A DNA stretch of 64,000 bases, taken from the NCBI GenBank assembly GCA_003605115.1, contig QZKY01000011.1:124001-188000 (forward strand). The letters are read 5' to 3'. Position 1 is the stretch's first letter; the number at the start of each line of letters is the position of its first letter. A model generated the notes under the pieces. It was not told where the DNA came from. It was given only the letters and a program-made list of their open reading frames with translations, and made no database searches. This DNA comes from Oxalobacter sp. (lineage in GTDB: Bacteria; Pseudomonadota; Gammaproteobacteria; Burkholderiales; Burkholderiaceae_D). The position numbers were made by a program, and so were the translations under genes. This document shows, in pieces, positions 38,176 through 48,226 of this stretch.

Positions 38176-38955
38176 ATGTACAAAATGTTCTATTACCCGG
38201 ATCGTGAGGAATACGATTCACCAGAACGCGCAGGATTTCCTTATGAACACGTATTTTTCGATAGCGCGGATGGCACGCGACTGTCCGGCTGGTTCATTCC
38301 GGCGGTGGGCGTCGCCAATCCACGTGATGCAAAAGGTACCGTGATCCATCTCCACGGTAATGCGCAAAACATGACGGCGCACTGGAGTTTTGCAGAATTC
38401 GTGCCGCGAAGAGGGTACAACCTCTTCGCATTTGATTATCGCGGCTACGGCGATTCTCAACCGGTGCGCCCCGATCCCAAAGGCGTGTTTGATGATTCGG
38501 TTGCGGCGCTCGACTATTTGCGTTCACGTACCGATATCGATACCAGCAAACTTTTCGTGTTTGGGCAAAGCCTGGGTGGGATGCTAGCAATTGCCGCAAG
38601 CGGGGCGAGTCCGAAAGGCATTCGCGCGGTGCTGGCCGAAGCGCCTTTCCATTCGTACTCGGCGACGGTGGCAGACAAGCTGCCGGGCTCCGGATTGATA
38701 CTCGACGACACTTACACGGCGACGGCCTTTGTCGCAAAACTTTCACCCATTCCGCTGTTGCTGATTCACGGTACGCGAGATGTGGTGGTGCCGTATTCGC
38801 ATTCGGTGCGGTTATTGGCAGAAGCAGGTGAACCTAAACGCTTGGTCACCATCGAAAATGGCGACCATGTCGATGCGATGGTGGAGCGCATTCGCGGGAA
38901 GCAGTATCAAGACATGATGATTGAATTTTTCGATTCAGCAACGGGAAAACGCTAG
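38176..38955 (+). CDS. Alpha/beta hydrolase, BEM46/YfhR type
   Basis: 259 residues. The oxyanion segment IHLHGNAQNM, the nucleophile elbow FGQSLGGMLA (Ser), the acid in LLIHGTRDVVVPYSH and the histidine in ENGDHVDA complete a serine hydrolase triad. The family has no fixed substrate. The start lacks a good ribosome site and relatives have an N-terminal anchor, so an upstream start or slight truncation is possible. Its stop overlaps the stop of the convergent LOV/EAL gene by 4 nt. Confidence 0.82.
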   Translation: MYKMFYYPDREEYDSPERAGFPYEHVFFDSADGTRLSGWFIPAVGVANPRDAKGTVIHLHGNAQNMTAHWSFAEFVPRRGYNLFAFDYRGYGDSQPVRPDPKGVFDDSVAALDYLRSRTDIDTSKLFVFGQSLGGMLAIAASGASPKGIRAVLAEAPFHSYSATVADKLPGSGLILDDTYTATAFVAKLSPIPLLLIHGTRDVVVPYSHSVRLLAEAGEPKRLVTIENGDHVDAMVERIRGKQYQDMMIEFFDSATGKR

Positions 38956-41900
38956 GCTGGCGCATTTTTCGCGAGAAAATCTTCAAACTGTTCCGCGCTC
39001 AGTGGCGGGCTGAAATAATACCCTTGAATATAGTCGCATCCGGACTCCCTCAGGATGTGAAGCTGCTCTGCGGTTTCCACGCCTTCGGCGATGGTTTTCA
39101 TGCCCAGGCTTGAAGCCATACTGATGATGGCGTGAATGATGGTTCTGTCGTCGGCGTCATGCGCAATGTCCTGAACGAATGAACGGTCAATCTTCAATTT
39201 GTGCAGGTGGAAACGCTTCAAATGTGCCAGCGATGAATAGCCGGTTCCAAAATCATCGATGGATGCCAGTACCCCCAGTTTGTGCAGCTCATCCATGATG
39301 GTGATGGCCACTTCGGGGTTTTCCATCGCGGCACTTTCTGTTAGCTCCAGTTCAAGATATTGCGGCGGCAAGCCGGTTTCTTCCAGAATGCTTTTCACGA
39401 GGTGCGGCAATCCGGATTGCCGGAACTGTAATGGGGAAATATTGACTGAAATGACGATGGGGGGAAGCCCTTTCGACAGCCACGTCTTGATGTGTGCGAC
39501 GGCTTGCCGCATGACCCATTCGCCCACGGGAATGATGAGCCCGCTGCTTTCTGCAATCGGGATGAACTCGGCAGGTGAAACATTACCGTACTCGGGATGG
39601 TGCCAGCGCAATAAAGATTCGGCCGCAACGATCTTGCCGCTGTCAGAAAAGACTTGTGGCTGGAAGTGAAGTGAAAGCTGATCTCTTTCAATGGCGCGCC
39701 GCAAGGCGTTTTCAAGTTGCAGCACCCGCATTGACTGGGAGTGAATTTCCGGCGTAAAGAAACAGAAATCATTGCGCCCGTCCTGTTTGGCGCGCGACAT
39801 GGCCATGTCGGCGCATTTCAGCAAGTCGTTGAAATGGTTGCCGTCAATCGGGCACATGGCAATACCGATCGACGATGAAATGTTCACTTCATGCCCCTCG
39901 ATGTCGAAGGGGCGCGAAAGGGTCGCTTTGATGTTTTCGGCAAAATGCGCTGCCGCCGTTGCGGACATGCCGGGCATGGCAAGGATGAATTCGTCAGCGG
40001 AGAGTCGCGACAGGATGTCTTGTTCGCGGATGAGTCGTTCGAGGCGTGTGGCTGTTTCCTGGAGAAGCTGGTCGCCGACAAGATGTCCCAATGTATCGTT
40101 GATATGCTTGAAGTGGTCGAGGTCGAGGTATATCAGCGCCAGCGGCTCGTTTGTACTCTGGGTAAGGTGAATCGCTTGTTGGCAACGGTCTTCCAGCAGC
40201 GTGCGATTTGGCAAGCCTGTCAGGGCATCGAAATTCGACAGCCAGTCCATGTGTTCCTTGTCGCGGCGGCGTTGCGTGATATCGCTGGCGATCCCGATGT
40301 AGTGGGTGATGTTTCCTGAGAGGTCATGTGCCAGACCGATAGAAAGCCATTCCAGATACGGCTCGCCACCACGGCGATAATTCCAGATCTCGCCCTGCCA
40401 GTGGGTGCTTTTGTCGAGTGCAGAGAGAACCGCCGCAATGTTTTCCTGACTGTTTGGGCCTGAGTACAACGCTCGAATATCCCTTCCGAGCGCGTCATTT
40501 TCCGACAAGCCGGTCATTTTGGTAAACGCACTGTTGATCATCACGACTTTACGCGAAGCATCGGCGATGAAAAGTGACTCGCTGCTTTGTTCGAAAACCT
40601 TTGCCGCCAGTTGCAGTTTGCTTTCGCGCTCAAAGTTATCCAAGGCAAAGCTCACATCAGTGGACATTTCTTCGAGCAACTTGCGCGCTTCATCATCGAA
40701 CGCGTTTTTTTCTTCTGCGTAGATTGAAAAATTGCCGATCACTTCCCCGTTTTTTCGCAAGGGGAGAGCCGCAGCAGAACGCAAGCCGGATTGTTTGGCA
40801 AGGTCATGCCATTGTGCATCCATTTGCGTGCTGAGGATATCCTGGCACCAGACGGGTTGTTTTAGCAAAATGGCGGAGCCGGAAATGGGCGCGCCACTGA
40901 CGCAAGGCGCACCCACTTGCATATCCAGGCCTTGCACGGTTTCCAAGGCGATGCCGTAGCCGGCAGTCGGCACAATGCGTTGCTTGTCTTGATCGAGGAC
41001 GCCCATCCACGCCAGCTTCATGCCGCCATGTTCGACTGCGCCACGGCAAATTTCGGTCAGCAAGGCTTGCAGATTTGTGCTGTGTACAATCGCATGGTTA
41101 CAGTGGCTCAATGCGGCGTAAAGTTGGTTGAGTCGCTTTATCCTGGCGTTGGCCAGTTTTTGCTCGGTGATGTCACGCTGCACGCCGACCCATTGTTTGA
41201 GCGTGCCGCTGCCATCAAAAACGGGCGTTACGGTCAAATAATTCCAGAACGCCGAGCCATCTTTTTTGTAATTCAGTATTTCCCCAGAAAACGGCAAACC
41301 TGCATTTAATCGCTCGCGCATTTGTTTGACAACGTTTTTGTCCGTTTCTTTTCCTTGAAGGATTGAGCAGCGCCTCCCGATGATTTCACTACGGGAAAAA
41401 CCGGTTGTGGTAGTGAACGCATCGTTCACATAGGTCACGATGCGGTTGGCATTGGTGATGGCGACCCCTTGCGTGATTTCTCTCAGCGCGCTATCTCGTT
41501 CGCTGAGGGTTTCCAGACTTTCACCCCGCAGCAATTCGTCGTGATGTTTGCGCTCCGCTTCCATTGTGAAGTTGTCGATGGCGTGGCTGATGTCATGCCC
41601 GATGCGGATCATCAGATCGCGCGCTGCTTCGTCAAAATCACTGGGCTGGTTGGAGTACATGCTGAACGCGCCAATCGGTGTGCCGCGCAAACAGATCGGC
41701 ACGGTCACTGTCGCGCGCCATCCGTATTTTTCTACCCGGTCTCGCCAGGGCGCCAGTCTCGGGTCGTTCGTAAAATCACTGCACCAGAACGGCTGATTTT
41801 CACGGATGCTTGTGCCGGACGGGCCACGCCCGTAGGGATCGTCTGGATCGGTCGTGATGCGGATGCCATCCAGCATTTCGGTGCCTTCGCCAAATGAAGC

Positions 41901-42152
41901 GAAAGGCAGCACCGTTTCTCTTGACGCGTCCAGCAATCCGATCCAAGCCATTTTCATCCCACCGTGTTCGACCACGATGCGGCAAACTTGCTGGAACAGA
42001 ACGTCTTGATTGGTGCAATGCACTATGGCTTGATTGCACTTTGTCAGCGCAGAATACAACTGCGTGATGCGCGTGAAATTGGATTCAGCCGACTTCCGTA
42101 CCGCAATTTCATGCTCAAGCTGTTTTTGCAGAGAAGAGGTAGGTTGTTCCAT
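38952..42152 (-). CDS. GAF-LOV-GAF-PAS-GGDEF-EAL sensory c-di-GMP protein
   Basis: 1066 residues, no membrane helix. Order: GAF (about 25-195), a LOV-type PAS (about 225-330), GAF (345-520), PAS (530-640), GGDEF and EAL. The LOV domain holds GRRCSILQGKETD with C262, R279, NYKKDG (N294), FWN (N304) and GVQRDIT (Q325), all at the spacing of flavin-binding LOV photosensors. The cyclase signature is RLSADEF (SADEF 718-722), probably inactive. The EAL part keeps the key glutamates although the motif reads ESL, with [24 protein letters not shown] and EGVET, so phosphodiesterase activity is likely. A plausible blue-light-responsive regulator of c-di-GMP. Confidence 0.9.
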   Translation of the reverse strand: MEQPTSSLQKQLEHEIAVRKSAESNFTRITQLYSALTKCNQAIVHCTNQDVLFQQVCRIVVEHGGMKMAWIGLLDASRETVLPFASFGEGTEMLDGIRITTDPDDPYGRGPSGTSIRENQPFWCSDFTNDPRLAPWRDRVEKYGWRATVTVPICLRGTPIGAFSMYSNQPSDFDEAARDLMIRIGHDISHAIDNFTMEAERKHHDELLRGESLETLSERDSALREITQGVAITNANRIVTYVNDAFTTTTGFSRSEIIGRRCSILQGKETDKNVVKQMRERLNAGLPFSGEILNYKKDGSAFWNYLTVTPVFDGSGTLKQWVGVQRDITEQKLANARIKRLNQLYAALSHCNHAIVHSTNLQALLTEICRGAVEHGGMKLAWMGVLDQDKQRIVPTAGYGIALETVQGLDMQVGAPCVSGAPISGSAILLKQPVWCQDILSTQMDAQWHDLAKQSGLRSAAALPLRKNGEVIGNFSIYAEEKNAFDDEARKLLEEMSTDVSFALDNFERESKLQLAAKVFEQSSESLFIADASRKVVMINSAFTKMTGLSENDALGRDIRALYSGPNSQENIAAVLSALDKSTHWQGEIWNYRRGGEPYLEWLSIGLAHDLSGNITHYIGIASDITQRRRDKEHMDWLSNFDALTGLPNRTLLEDRCQQAIHLTQSTNEPLALIYLDLDHFKHINDTLGHLVGDQLLQETATRLERLIREQDILSRLSADEFILAMPGMSATAAAHFAENIKATLSRPFDIEGHEVNISSSIGIAMCPIDGNHFNDLLKCADMAMSRAKQDGRNDFCFFTPEIHSQSMRVLQLENALRRAIERDQLSLHFQPQVFSDSGKIVAAESLLRWHHPEYGNVSPAEFIPIAESSGLIIPVGEWVMRQAVAHIKTWLSKGLPPIVISVNISPLQFRQSGLPHLVKSILEETGLPPQYLELELTESAAMENPEVAITIMDELHKLGVLASIDDFGTGYSSLAHLKRFHLHKLKIDRSFVQDIAHDADDRTIIHAIISMASSLGMKTIAEGVETAEQLHILRESGCDYIQGYYFSPPLSAEQFEDFLAKNAPA

Positions 42153-42330
42153 GAGCGCTAATCAATTGGAGCCGGGCATTGTTGTGATGACAGTTTTTTA
42201 GTTTTGGCAGTCAGCGGATCCATGGAGCACATGTGTGCAGTGAGTATCAGCGATCCGGTGACGCCAAGGCTTGATGCAAGGCAAAGGCAGACAATGCAGT
42301 CACTGGAGCGTTGTGAGATTGCACGTTAGT

Positions 42331-42984
42331 TTACTTGTTAAAGGCAGTAAAGCTCCTTTTTTTTGCATAAGCAATCCACATGAGTATGACGGGAACTAGC
42401 AATTCCAGACCCTCTTCCAGCGTACCACAATAGGCACCAAGCAAAGGTGGCAGGGCGATGCCGTGTTCTACCAGTAAAACATTGGGCAGGCGATCAAATA
42501 CTTTGCAAAGCGGGAAGAGGAAGCCGGCCAGGATGAGCCAGTACCCGGCGGGTGAGCGCCAATTCGCGTCTTTGAGCAAAAATCGCAAAAAGTGATAAGC
42601 GCCGTAAAGCAGCAAGCCGATGAACGCCAATGCCACGGTTCCTGCGATGATTTTTTCGTACAGCGGCGCGGGCGAGCGCGTGTAATACGTCAGCTTGAGC
42701 ATGCCCGTTGTGGTGAGCGTTTTATGCAAATCAGCTTCCCGCGCGCCGAACCCGGCGAAGAGTAGCGCCATAGGCCATTTGATGCTGGGCCGGAAGGAGG
42801 AAAGTGCAAACTGGGCTGCGAGTGCCAACCATGCGACGATGGACAGGATTTCTATGGGCCCTGTTTCTGACATCAACCACTTGATGGAAGTGGGAGAGAA
42901 GGTGATGGGCACGATGAGCAGGAAAACGACATAGGCGATGCACAGGACGCCGAAGTTTCTGTCTGATTTCAGGAAGTTATTCAT
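42331..42984 (-). CDS. Multi-pass membrane protein, function unknown
   Basis: 217 residues with five or six hydrophobic segments (for example [50 protein letters not shown]). No motif I recognise; charged stretches [11 protein letters not shown] and [12 protein letters not shown], near the membrane, are the most conserved-looking parts. Divergent from leuC, alone on its strand. Confidence 0.75.
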   Translation of the reverse strand: MNNFLKSDRNFGVLCIAYVVFLLIVPITFSPTSIKWLMSETGPIEILSIVAWLALAAQFALSSFRPSIKWPMALLFAGFGAREADLHKTLTTTGMLKLTYYTRSPAPLYEKIIAGTVALAFIGLLLYGAYHFLRFLLKDANWRSPAGYWLILAGFLFPLCKVFDRLPNVLLVEHGIALPPLLGAYCGTLEEGLELLVPVILMWIAYAKKRSFTAFNK

Positions 42985-43285
42985 GGGGAGAGGGTTGAAA
43001 ATGCCTTGGCAGCGTTTCCGCGCATGGTGTCTGTGGATACACAGCGCATTCTACAGAAAACAACGCTACTCTTGGCGCTGTTTTTATTTTGACAGCCTGC
43101 GCACCGTGTTTGCTGAAGAAAATATACTGCCGAGGGATGTTTTTCAGGGGATTCGCCATCCGAATTCCCTTCAAATGAGCGCTCAGTGCTCTTGTGTAAC
43201 CGGCAAGATTGTCAAACGTGGCGCGCCCTCCCCATTCAATGGCATAATGACAGGCTATTCATCGTCTCTTTTATTGGCTTGGAAA
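42985..43285. other. Leader region upstream of leuC
   Basis: 300 nt between the membrane protein gene and leuC, read through in frame with leuC without a convincing upstream start. No leucine-rich leader peptide or attenuator hairpin is evident. A TTGTCA at 43209 and CATAAT at 43243 are too far apart to be one promoter. Confidence 0.4.
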
Positions 43286-44689
43286 ATGGCTAAAACGCTC
43301 TATGACAAACTTTGGGAATCGCACGTCGTCACCACTGAGGAAGACGGCACGGCGGTTCTGTACATTGACCGACACTTGCTGCATGAAGTGACGAGCCCAC
43401 AAGCTTTCGAAGGCTTGAAGCTCGCGGGGCGCAAGCCGTGGCGCTTGTCGGCCAACCTGATGGTGGCGGATCACAATGTGCCAACGACAAACCGCGCGGG
43501 CGGGATCGATGACCCGATTGCGCGCCTGCAGGTGGAAACGCTGGATGCGAATGCAAAAGCGTATGCAGTGACTTACTTCGGCATGAATGATTTGCGTCAG
43601 GGTATTGTGCATGTGATTGGACCCGAGCAAGGCGCGACACTGCCGGGCATGACGGTGGTGTGCGGCGATTCGCATACGTCGACGCATGGCGCATTCGGAT
43701 GTCTGGCGCACGGTATCGGCACGTCTGAGGTAGAGCACGTTCTGGCGACGCAGACCTTGCTGGCGAAGAAATCAAAAGCCATGTTGGTGCAGGTAGAAGG
43801 TGCCTTGCCGACAGGGGTGACAGCGAAGGATATTGTGCTGGCGGTGATCGGCAAGATCGGCACGGCAGGCGGCACGGGGTTTGCCATTGAGTTTGCAGGA
43901 TCGACGATACGCAGTCTGTCGATGGAAGGCCGCATGACGGTATGCAACATGGCCATTGAAGCAGGCGCACGTTCTGGCATGATTGCGGTCGATGACGTGA
44001 CAATCAACTACGTGAAGGGTCGTCCATATTCCCCGAAGGGCGATCAGTGGGAAAAGGCGGTCACCTACTGGCGCACCCTGCATTCTGATCCGGGCGCAAA
44101 ATTTGACACCGTCGTGCAAATTAACGCTGCCGAGATTCAGCCGCAAGTGACATGGGGGACATCACCGGAAATGGTGTTGCCGATTGATGGCCGTGTACCG
44201 GATCCGGATAAAGAGAAAGATCCCGTCAAGCGTGACGCGATTGAAAAGGCGCTCGTTTACATGGGACTCAACCCGAACACGCCAATGACCGACATCGCCG
44301 TGGATGTGGTGTTCATCGGCTCCTGCACGAATTCGCGTATCGAAGATTTGCGTGCGGCGGCAGCGGTCGTGCGTGGCAAGCAAAAGGCGAAAAATGTGAA
44401 GCGCGTGCTGGTGGTGCCGGGGTCGGGTTTGGTGAAAGCGCAGGCGGAACGAGAAGGGCTGGACAAGATTTTTCAGGCAGCAGGGTTTGAGTGGCGCGAG
44501 CCGGGTTGTTCGATGTGTCTGGCGATGAATAATGATCGGCTGGAGCCGGGTGAGCGGTGTGCCTCGACGTCGAATCGCAATTTCGAAGGACGTCAGGGCG
44601 CCGGTGGACGCACGCATTTGGTATCCCCAGCGATGGCGGCCGCAGCAGGCATCGCCGGACATTTTGTGGATGTGCGGCGATTGAAATAA
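43286..44689 (+). CDS. leuC: 3-isopropylmalate dehydratase large subunit
   Basis: Isomerises 2- to 3-isopropylmalate with a [4Fe-4S] cluster, together with LeuD. 467 residues from the ATG at 43286 ([13 protein letters not shown]). Cluster ligands are the cysteines in FIGSCTNSR and [25 protein letters not shown] and [12 protein letters not shown] are family blocks. Head of leuC-lipoprotein-leuD-leuB. Confidence 0.97.
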   Translation: MAKTLYDKLWESHVVTTEEDGTAVLYIDRHLLHEVTSPQAFEGLKLAGRKPWRLSANLMVADHNVPTTNRAGGIDDPIARLQVETLDANAKAYAVTYFGMNDLRQGIVHVIGPEQGATLPGMTVVCGDSHTSTHGAFGCLAHGIGTSEVEHVLATQTLLAKKSKAMLVQVEGALPTGVTAKDIVLAVIGKIGTAGGTGFAIEFAGSTIRSLSMEGRMTVCNMAIEAGARSGMIAVDDVTINYVKGRPYSPKGDQWEKAVTYWRTLHSDPGAKFDTVVQINAAEIQPQVTWGTSPEMVLPIDGRVPDPDKEKDPVKRDAIEKALVYMGLNPNTPMTDIAVDVVFIGSCTNSRIEDLRAAAAVVRGKQKAKNVKRVLVVPGSGLVKAQAEREGLDKIFQAAGFEWREPGCSMCLAMNNDRLEPGERCASTSNRNFEGRQGAGGRTHLVSPAMAAAAGIAGHFVDVRRLK

Positions 44690-44741
44690 AAGTTTTGGTG
44701 TGTTGTTTGTTTGAATGATCCGTTTTTTGTAGGAGAAAGAA

Positions 44742-44864
44742 ATGAAAAAAGTTTTCGCATTGATGATCGCATTGTTCGTGCTGGCGGGTTGCAATACCGT
44801 GCAGGGCTTCGGCAAGGATATTCAAAAGGTTGGCGATAAATTGGAAGGTGCGGCGAAGAAATAA
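44742..44864 (+). CDS. Small entericidin-like lipoprotein
   Basis: A 40-residue precursor: MKKVFALMIALFVLAGCNTV is a lipoprotein signal with lipobox LAGC, cleaved before C17, leaving GFGKDIQKVGDKLEGAAKK, like the short amphipathic mature part of entericidin A/B. The AGGAG site lies 6 nt before the ATG. Lies between leuC and leuD on the same strand. Its role is unknown; in entericidins the mature peptide sits in the envelope. Confidence 0.85.
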   Translation: MKKVFALMIALFVLAGCNTVQGFGKDIQKVGDKLEGAAKK

Positions 44865-44948
44865 ATCGCTCGCATTTTAAAAGCGCATCTTGTTTAATTC
44901 AGCAGGGTGTGCAACTTCTTGAAGTTTGCGTAAAAAAGATAGACAAAT

Positions 44949-45593
44949 ATGGAAAAATTTATCGTACACGAAGGCTTGGCCGTGCCGCTGGAGCGCGTCA
45001 ATGTCGATACCGACGCGATCATCCCGAAGCAATTTCTGAAATCGATTAAGCGCACCGGCTTTGGCCCGAATCTGTTCGACGAATGGCGTTACCTCAACCA
45101 TGGTGAGCCGGGCATGGATAACGCCAAGCGTCCCCTGAATCCGGATTTCGTACTGAATCAGCCGCGTTATCAAGGCGCCTCGATTCTGATTGCCGGGAAA
45201 AATTTTGGTTGTGGTTCGTCGCGTGAGCATGCACCGTGGGCTTTGCAGCAATACGGATTCAAGGCGGTCATCGCGCCGAGTTTTGCCGATATCTTTTTCA
45301 ATAACTGTTTCAAGATCGGGTTGTTGCCGATCATCCTGTCTGAAGGGCAGGTCGCGCATTTGTTCGATGAAGTGAAGGCTTTCCCAGGCTACAAGTTAAC
45401 GATCGATCTGGACAAGCAGGCCGTGATTGCGAAAAACGGTACGGCTTATCCGTTTACCATCGACCCTTTCCGTCGTTATTGTTTGATGAACGGTTTGGAT
45501 GACATCGGCCTGACGCTGCGGCATGCGGACAAGATTCGCGAATATGAAGCGCGCCATATTGCTGAACAGCCCTGGCTCGTAAACACCATCTAA
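44949..45593 (+). CDS. leuD: 3-isopropylmalate dehydratase small subunit
   Basis: Swivelling subunit that completes the LeuC active site. 214 residues; begins [20 protein letters not shown] with [11 protein letters not shown], and has [15 protein letters not shown], the diagnostic block. 15 nt before leuB. Confidence 0.97.
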   Translation: MEKFIVHEGLAVPLERVNVDTDAIIPKQFLKSIKRTGFGPNLFDEWRYLNHGEPGMDNAKRPLNPDFVLNQPRYQGASILIAGKNFGCGSSREHAPWALQQYGFKAVIAPSFADIFFNNCFKIGLLPIILSEGQVAHLFDEVKAFPGYKLTIDLDKQAVIAKNGTAYPFTIDPFRRYCLMNGLDDIGLTLRHADKIREYEARHIAEQPWLVNTI

Positions 45594-45608
45594 GCAAGTG
45601 AGGTAATA

Positions 45609-46676
45609 GTGAAAATCGCAATCCTGCCGGGTGACGGCATTGGTACTGAAATTGTTGCAGAAGCCGTCAAAGTCTTGAATGCGCTCGGTGAAAAGTTTGA
45701 AATGGAAACCGCGCCAGTGGGCGGTGCAGGCTATGAAGCGAGCGGTCATCCGCTGCCGGAAGCCACGCTGAAGCTGGCGAAGGAAGCCGATGCGATTCTG
45801 TTCGGTGCAGTCGGCGACTGGAAGTACGACACGCTCGATCGTCCGCTGCGCCCGGAACAGGCGATTCTCGGTTTGCGCAAAAACCTCAGCTTGTTCGCGA
45901 ACTTCCGTCCGGCGATTCTGTATCCGGAACTCGCCGGTGCCTCGACCTTGAAGCCCGAAGTGGTGTCCGGTCTCGATATTCTGATCGTGCGTGAACTCAC
46001 TGGCGATATTTATTTCGGTCAGCCACGCGGTGTGCGTACTGCGGTTGATGGTGCATTTAAAGGCGAACGTGAAGGTTTCGACACGATGCGCTACGCGGAT
46101 ACCGAAGTGCGCCGCATCGCGCATGTTGCATTTCAGGCGGCGCAAAAGCGCAGCAAGCGCTTGACCAGTGTGGACAAAGCCAATGTACTGGAAACCTCCC
46201 AATTCTGGCGCAGCATTGTGATCGAAGTACACAAGGATTATCCGGATGTGGCGCTGGATCATATGTATGTGGACAATGCGGCGATGCAACTGGTGCGCGC
46301 GCCGAAGGCCTTCGACGTGATCGTCACGGGCAACATGTTTGGCGACATTCTTTCCGATGCGGCTGCAATGCTGACCGGCTCCATCGGCATGCTGCCATCG
46401 GCTTCACTCGATGTAAACAGCAAAGGTCTGTACGAGCCTTCACATGGTTCTGCACCGGACATCGCTGGCAAAGGCGTGGCTAATCCGCTGGCAACGATTC
46501 TGTCGGCGGCCATGATGCTGCGCTTCTCGTTGAACAAAGTTGAACAAGCTGATCGTATTGAAGCGGCCGTCAAGAAGGTGCTCGGGCAAGGCTTGCGCAC
46601 CGGGGACATTTACGAGGCGGGCATGAAGAAAGTCGGCACGAAGGAAATGGGCGACGCGGTGGTTGCAGCGCTGTAA
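45609..46676 (+). CDS. leuB: 3-isopropylmalate dehydrogenase
   Basis: Oxidises 3-isopropylmalate with NAD and decarboxylates it to 2-oxoisocaproate. 355 residues, GTG start with AGGTAAT before it. [41 protein letters not shown] and [17 protein letters not shown] are all present. Followed directly by palindromic element copy 2. Confidence 0.97.
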   Translation: MKIAILPGDGIGTEIVAEAVKVLNALGEKFEMETAPVGGAGYEASGHPLPEATLKLAKEADAILFGAVGDWKYDTLDRPLRPEQAILGLRKNLSLFANFRPAILYPELAGASTLKPEVVSGLDILIVRELTGDIYFGQPRGVRTAVDGAFKGEREGFDTMRYADTEVRRIAHVAFQAAQKRSKRLTSVDKANVLETSQFWRSIVIEVHKDYPDVALDHMYVDNAAMQLVRAPKAFDVIVTGNMFGDILSDAAAMLTGSIGMLPSASLDVNSKGLYEPSHGSAPDIAGKGVANPLATILSAAMMLRFSLNKVEQADRIEAAVKKVLGQGLRTGDIYEAGMKKVGTKEMGDAVVAAL

Positions 46677-46737
46677 GAATAAATGGGGTCAGCAGTTTAT
46701 TTTTACGAAGTAAAAATTACTCTGACCCCATTTATTC
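46677..46737. repeat. Palindromic intergenic repeat element, copy 2
   Basis: A perfect 16-bp outer stem GAATAAATGGGGTCAG (46677-46692) / CTGACCCCATTTATTC (46722-46737) with inner hairpin ATTTTTAC-GAA-GTAAAAAT (46699-46717). The middle blocks AGCAGTTTATTTT and AAAATTACTCTGACC are shared with copy 1 at 17931-18009. It starts right after the leuB stop. Confidence 0.88.
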
Positions 46738-46857
46738 GGATCCCATTTTTTCGTTGTGAGAATAAGTAGGCCGTCTTCTTGGCGACTATTGCTGTGAATT
46801 GGATGATGTGTCGGTTTGAAGGCCGACCTCCACAAACCTTGATATTTGGGTGACAGG

Positions 46858-47985
46858 ATGAAAACAGTCGGACTAGTCGGTTGGCGCGGAATGGTGGGTT
46901 CCGTCTTGATGCAACGCATGCAGGATGAGGGCGATTTTGCCCTGATCGAGCCGATATTCTTTACCACCTCGAATGTCGGCGGCAAGGCTCCCGCGCAAGC
47001 AAAGAATGAAAAGACGCTCAAAGATGCGAACAGCATTGACGCGCTCAAGCAGTGCGAGATCATCATCACTTGCCAGGGCGGCGACTACACGACCGACATC
47101 TATCCCAAGTTACGCAGCGCGGGCTGGAAAGGTTACTGGATTGATGCGGCGTCCAGCTTACGCATGAACGACGACGCGATCATTGTTCTCGATCCGGTCA
47201 ATCGGGAGGTGATCAAGGAGGGTCTGTCGCGTGGCATCAAAGACTATATCGGCGGTAACTGCACGGTATCGTGCATGCTGATGGGCTTGGGCGGCTTGTT
47301 CAAGCACGACCTCGTGGACTGGATGACGTCGATGACTTATCAGGCGGCATCCGGCGGTGGCGCGCAACACATGCGCGAACTGCTCACGCAATACGGTTCG
47401 CTGAATGCCGAAGTAAAAGAGTTGCTCGCTGATCCGGCCTCGGCGATTCTAGAAATTGACCGCAAGGTACTGGCGCGTCAACACGCGATGACGGCCGAAG
47501 AAACCGCAAATTTTGGCGTGCCTCTGGGCGGCAATTTGATCCCCTGGATCGACCGTGATTTGGGTAACGGCATGTCACGCGAGGAATGGAAGGGTGCTGC
47601 TGAAGCGAACAAGATCATGGGCAGGAGTGCAAAGTTTGGCGCACGCGAAGTTCCAATTGATGGCTTGTGTATACGCGTTGGCGCGATGCGCTGCCATTCG
47701 CAGGCGCTGACGATCAAGCTGAAGAAAGATGTCCCGCTGGATGAAATCACTAACATCATCGCTAGCCACAACCCGTGGGTGAAAGTCGTCCCGAACACAC
47801 GTGAGGACTCCGTGCGCGACTTGACCCCTGCTGCCGTGACGGGGCATTTGACCATTCCGGTGGGCAGATTGCGCAAACTGATGATGGGCGGGGAGTATTT
47901 GTCGGCCTTCACTATTGGTGATCAGCTATTGTGGGGAGCTGCCGAACCTTTGCGCCGAATGTTGCGGATAATTCTTGAGGATTAA
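46858..47985 (+). CDS. asd: Aspartate-semialdehyde dehydrogenase
   Basis: Makes aspartate semialdehyde from aspartyl phosphate, the branch point to lysine, threonine and methionine. 375 residues from the ATG at 46858. [18 protein letters not shown] is the NADP-binding start; [16 protein letters not shown] holds the catalytic cysteine; [14 protein letters not shown] follows. The long form matches the gammaproteobacterial/beta type. Confidence 0.96.
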   Translation: MKTVGLVGWRGMVGSVLMQRMQDEGDFALIEPIFFTTSNVGGKAPAQAKNEKTLKDANSIDALKQCEIIITCQGGDYTTDIYPKLRSAGWKGYWIDAASSLRMNDDAIIVLDPVNREVIKEGLSRGIKDYIGGNCTVSCMLMGLGGLFKHDLVDWMTSMTYQAASGGGAQHMRELLTQYGSLNAEVKELLADPASAILEIDRKVLARQHAMTAEETANFGVPLGGNLIPWIDRDLGNGMSREEWKGAAEANKIMGRSAKFGAREVPIDGLCIRVGAMRCHSQALTIKLKKDVPLDEITNIIASHNPWVKVVPNTREDSVRDLTPAAVTGHLTIPVGRLRKLMMGGEYLSAFTIGDQLLWGAAEPLRRMLRIILED

Positions 47986-48226
47986 CGACTTACCGCAAAT
48001 CTTTGAAGTGCTGGATTATGTTGTTATTCAGCAACGAAATTTCTGGGCTTTGCCTTGCATCATGTCAAATAGTTCAACTTAAACGCTAAGCAATGCGTTT
48101 CTTGCTTGCATGAGCTGTAAGCTGATGATATGTTGAAACTTCCTCAAATCTTGACGGGGTGAAATATAGCTGCTTCAGGGGAGGTGGCTATGCTTACCGA
48201 CGGATTTTTACCCATACCAAATCGAA

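Noticed and set aside
45396-46289. Minus-strand open frame (297 codons) across leuD/leuB
   Set aside because: Overlaps two certain genes and has no recognisable domain.
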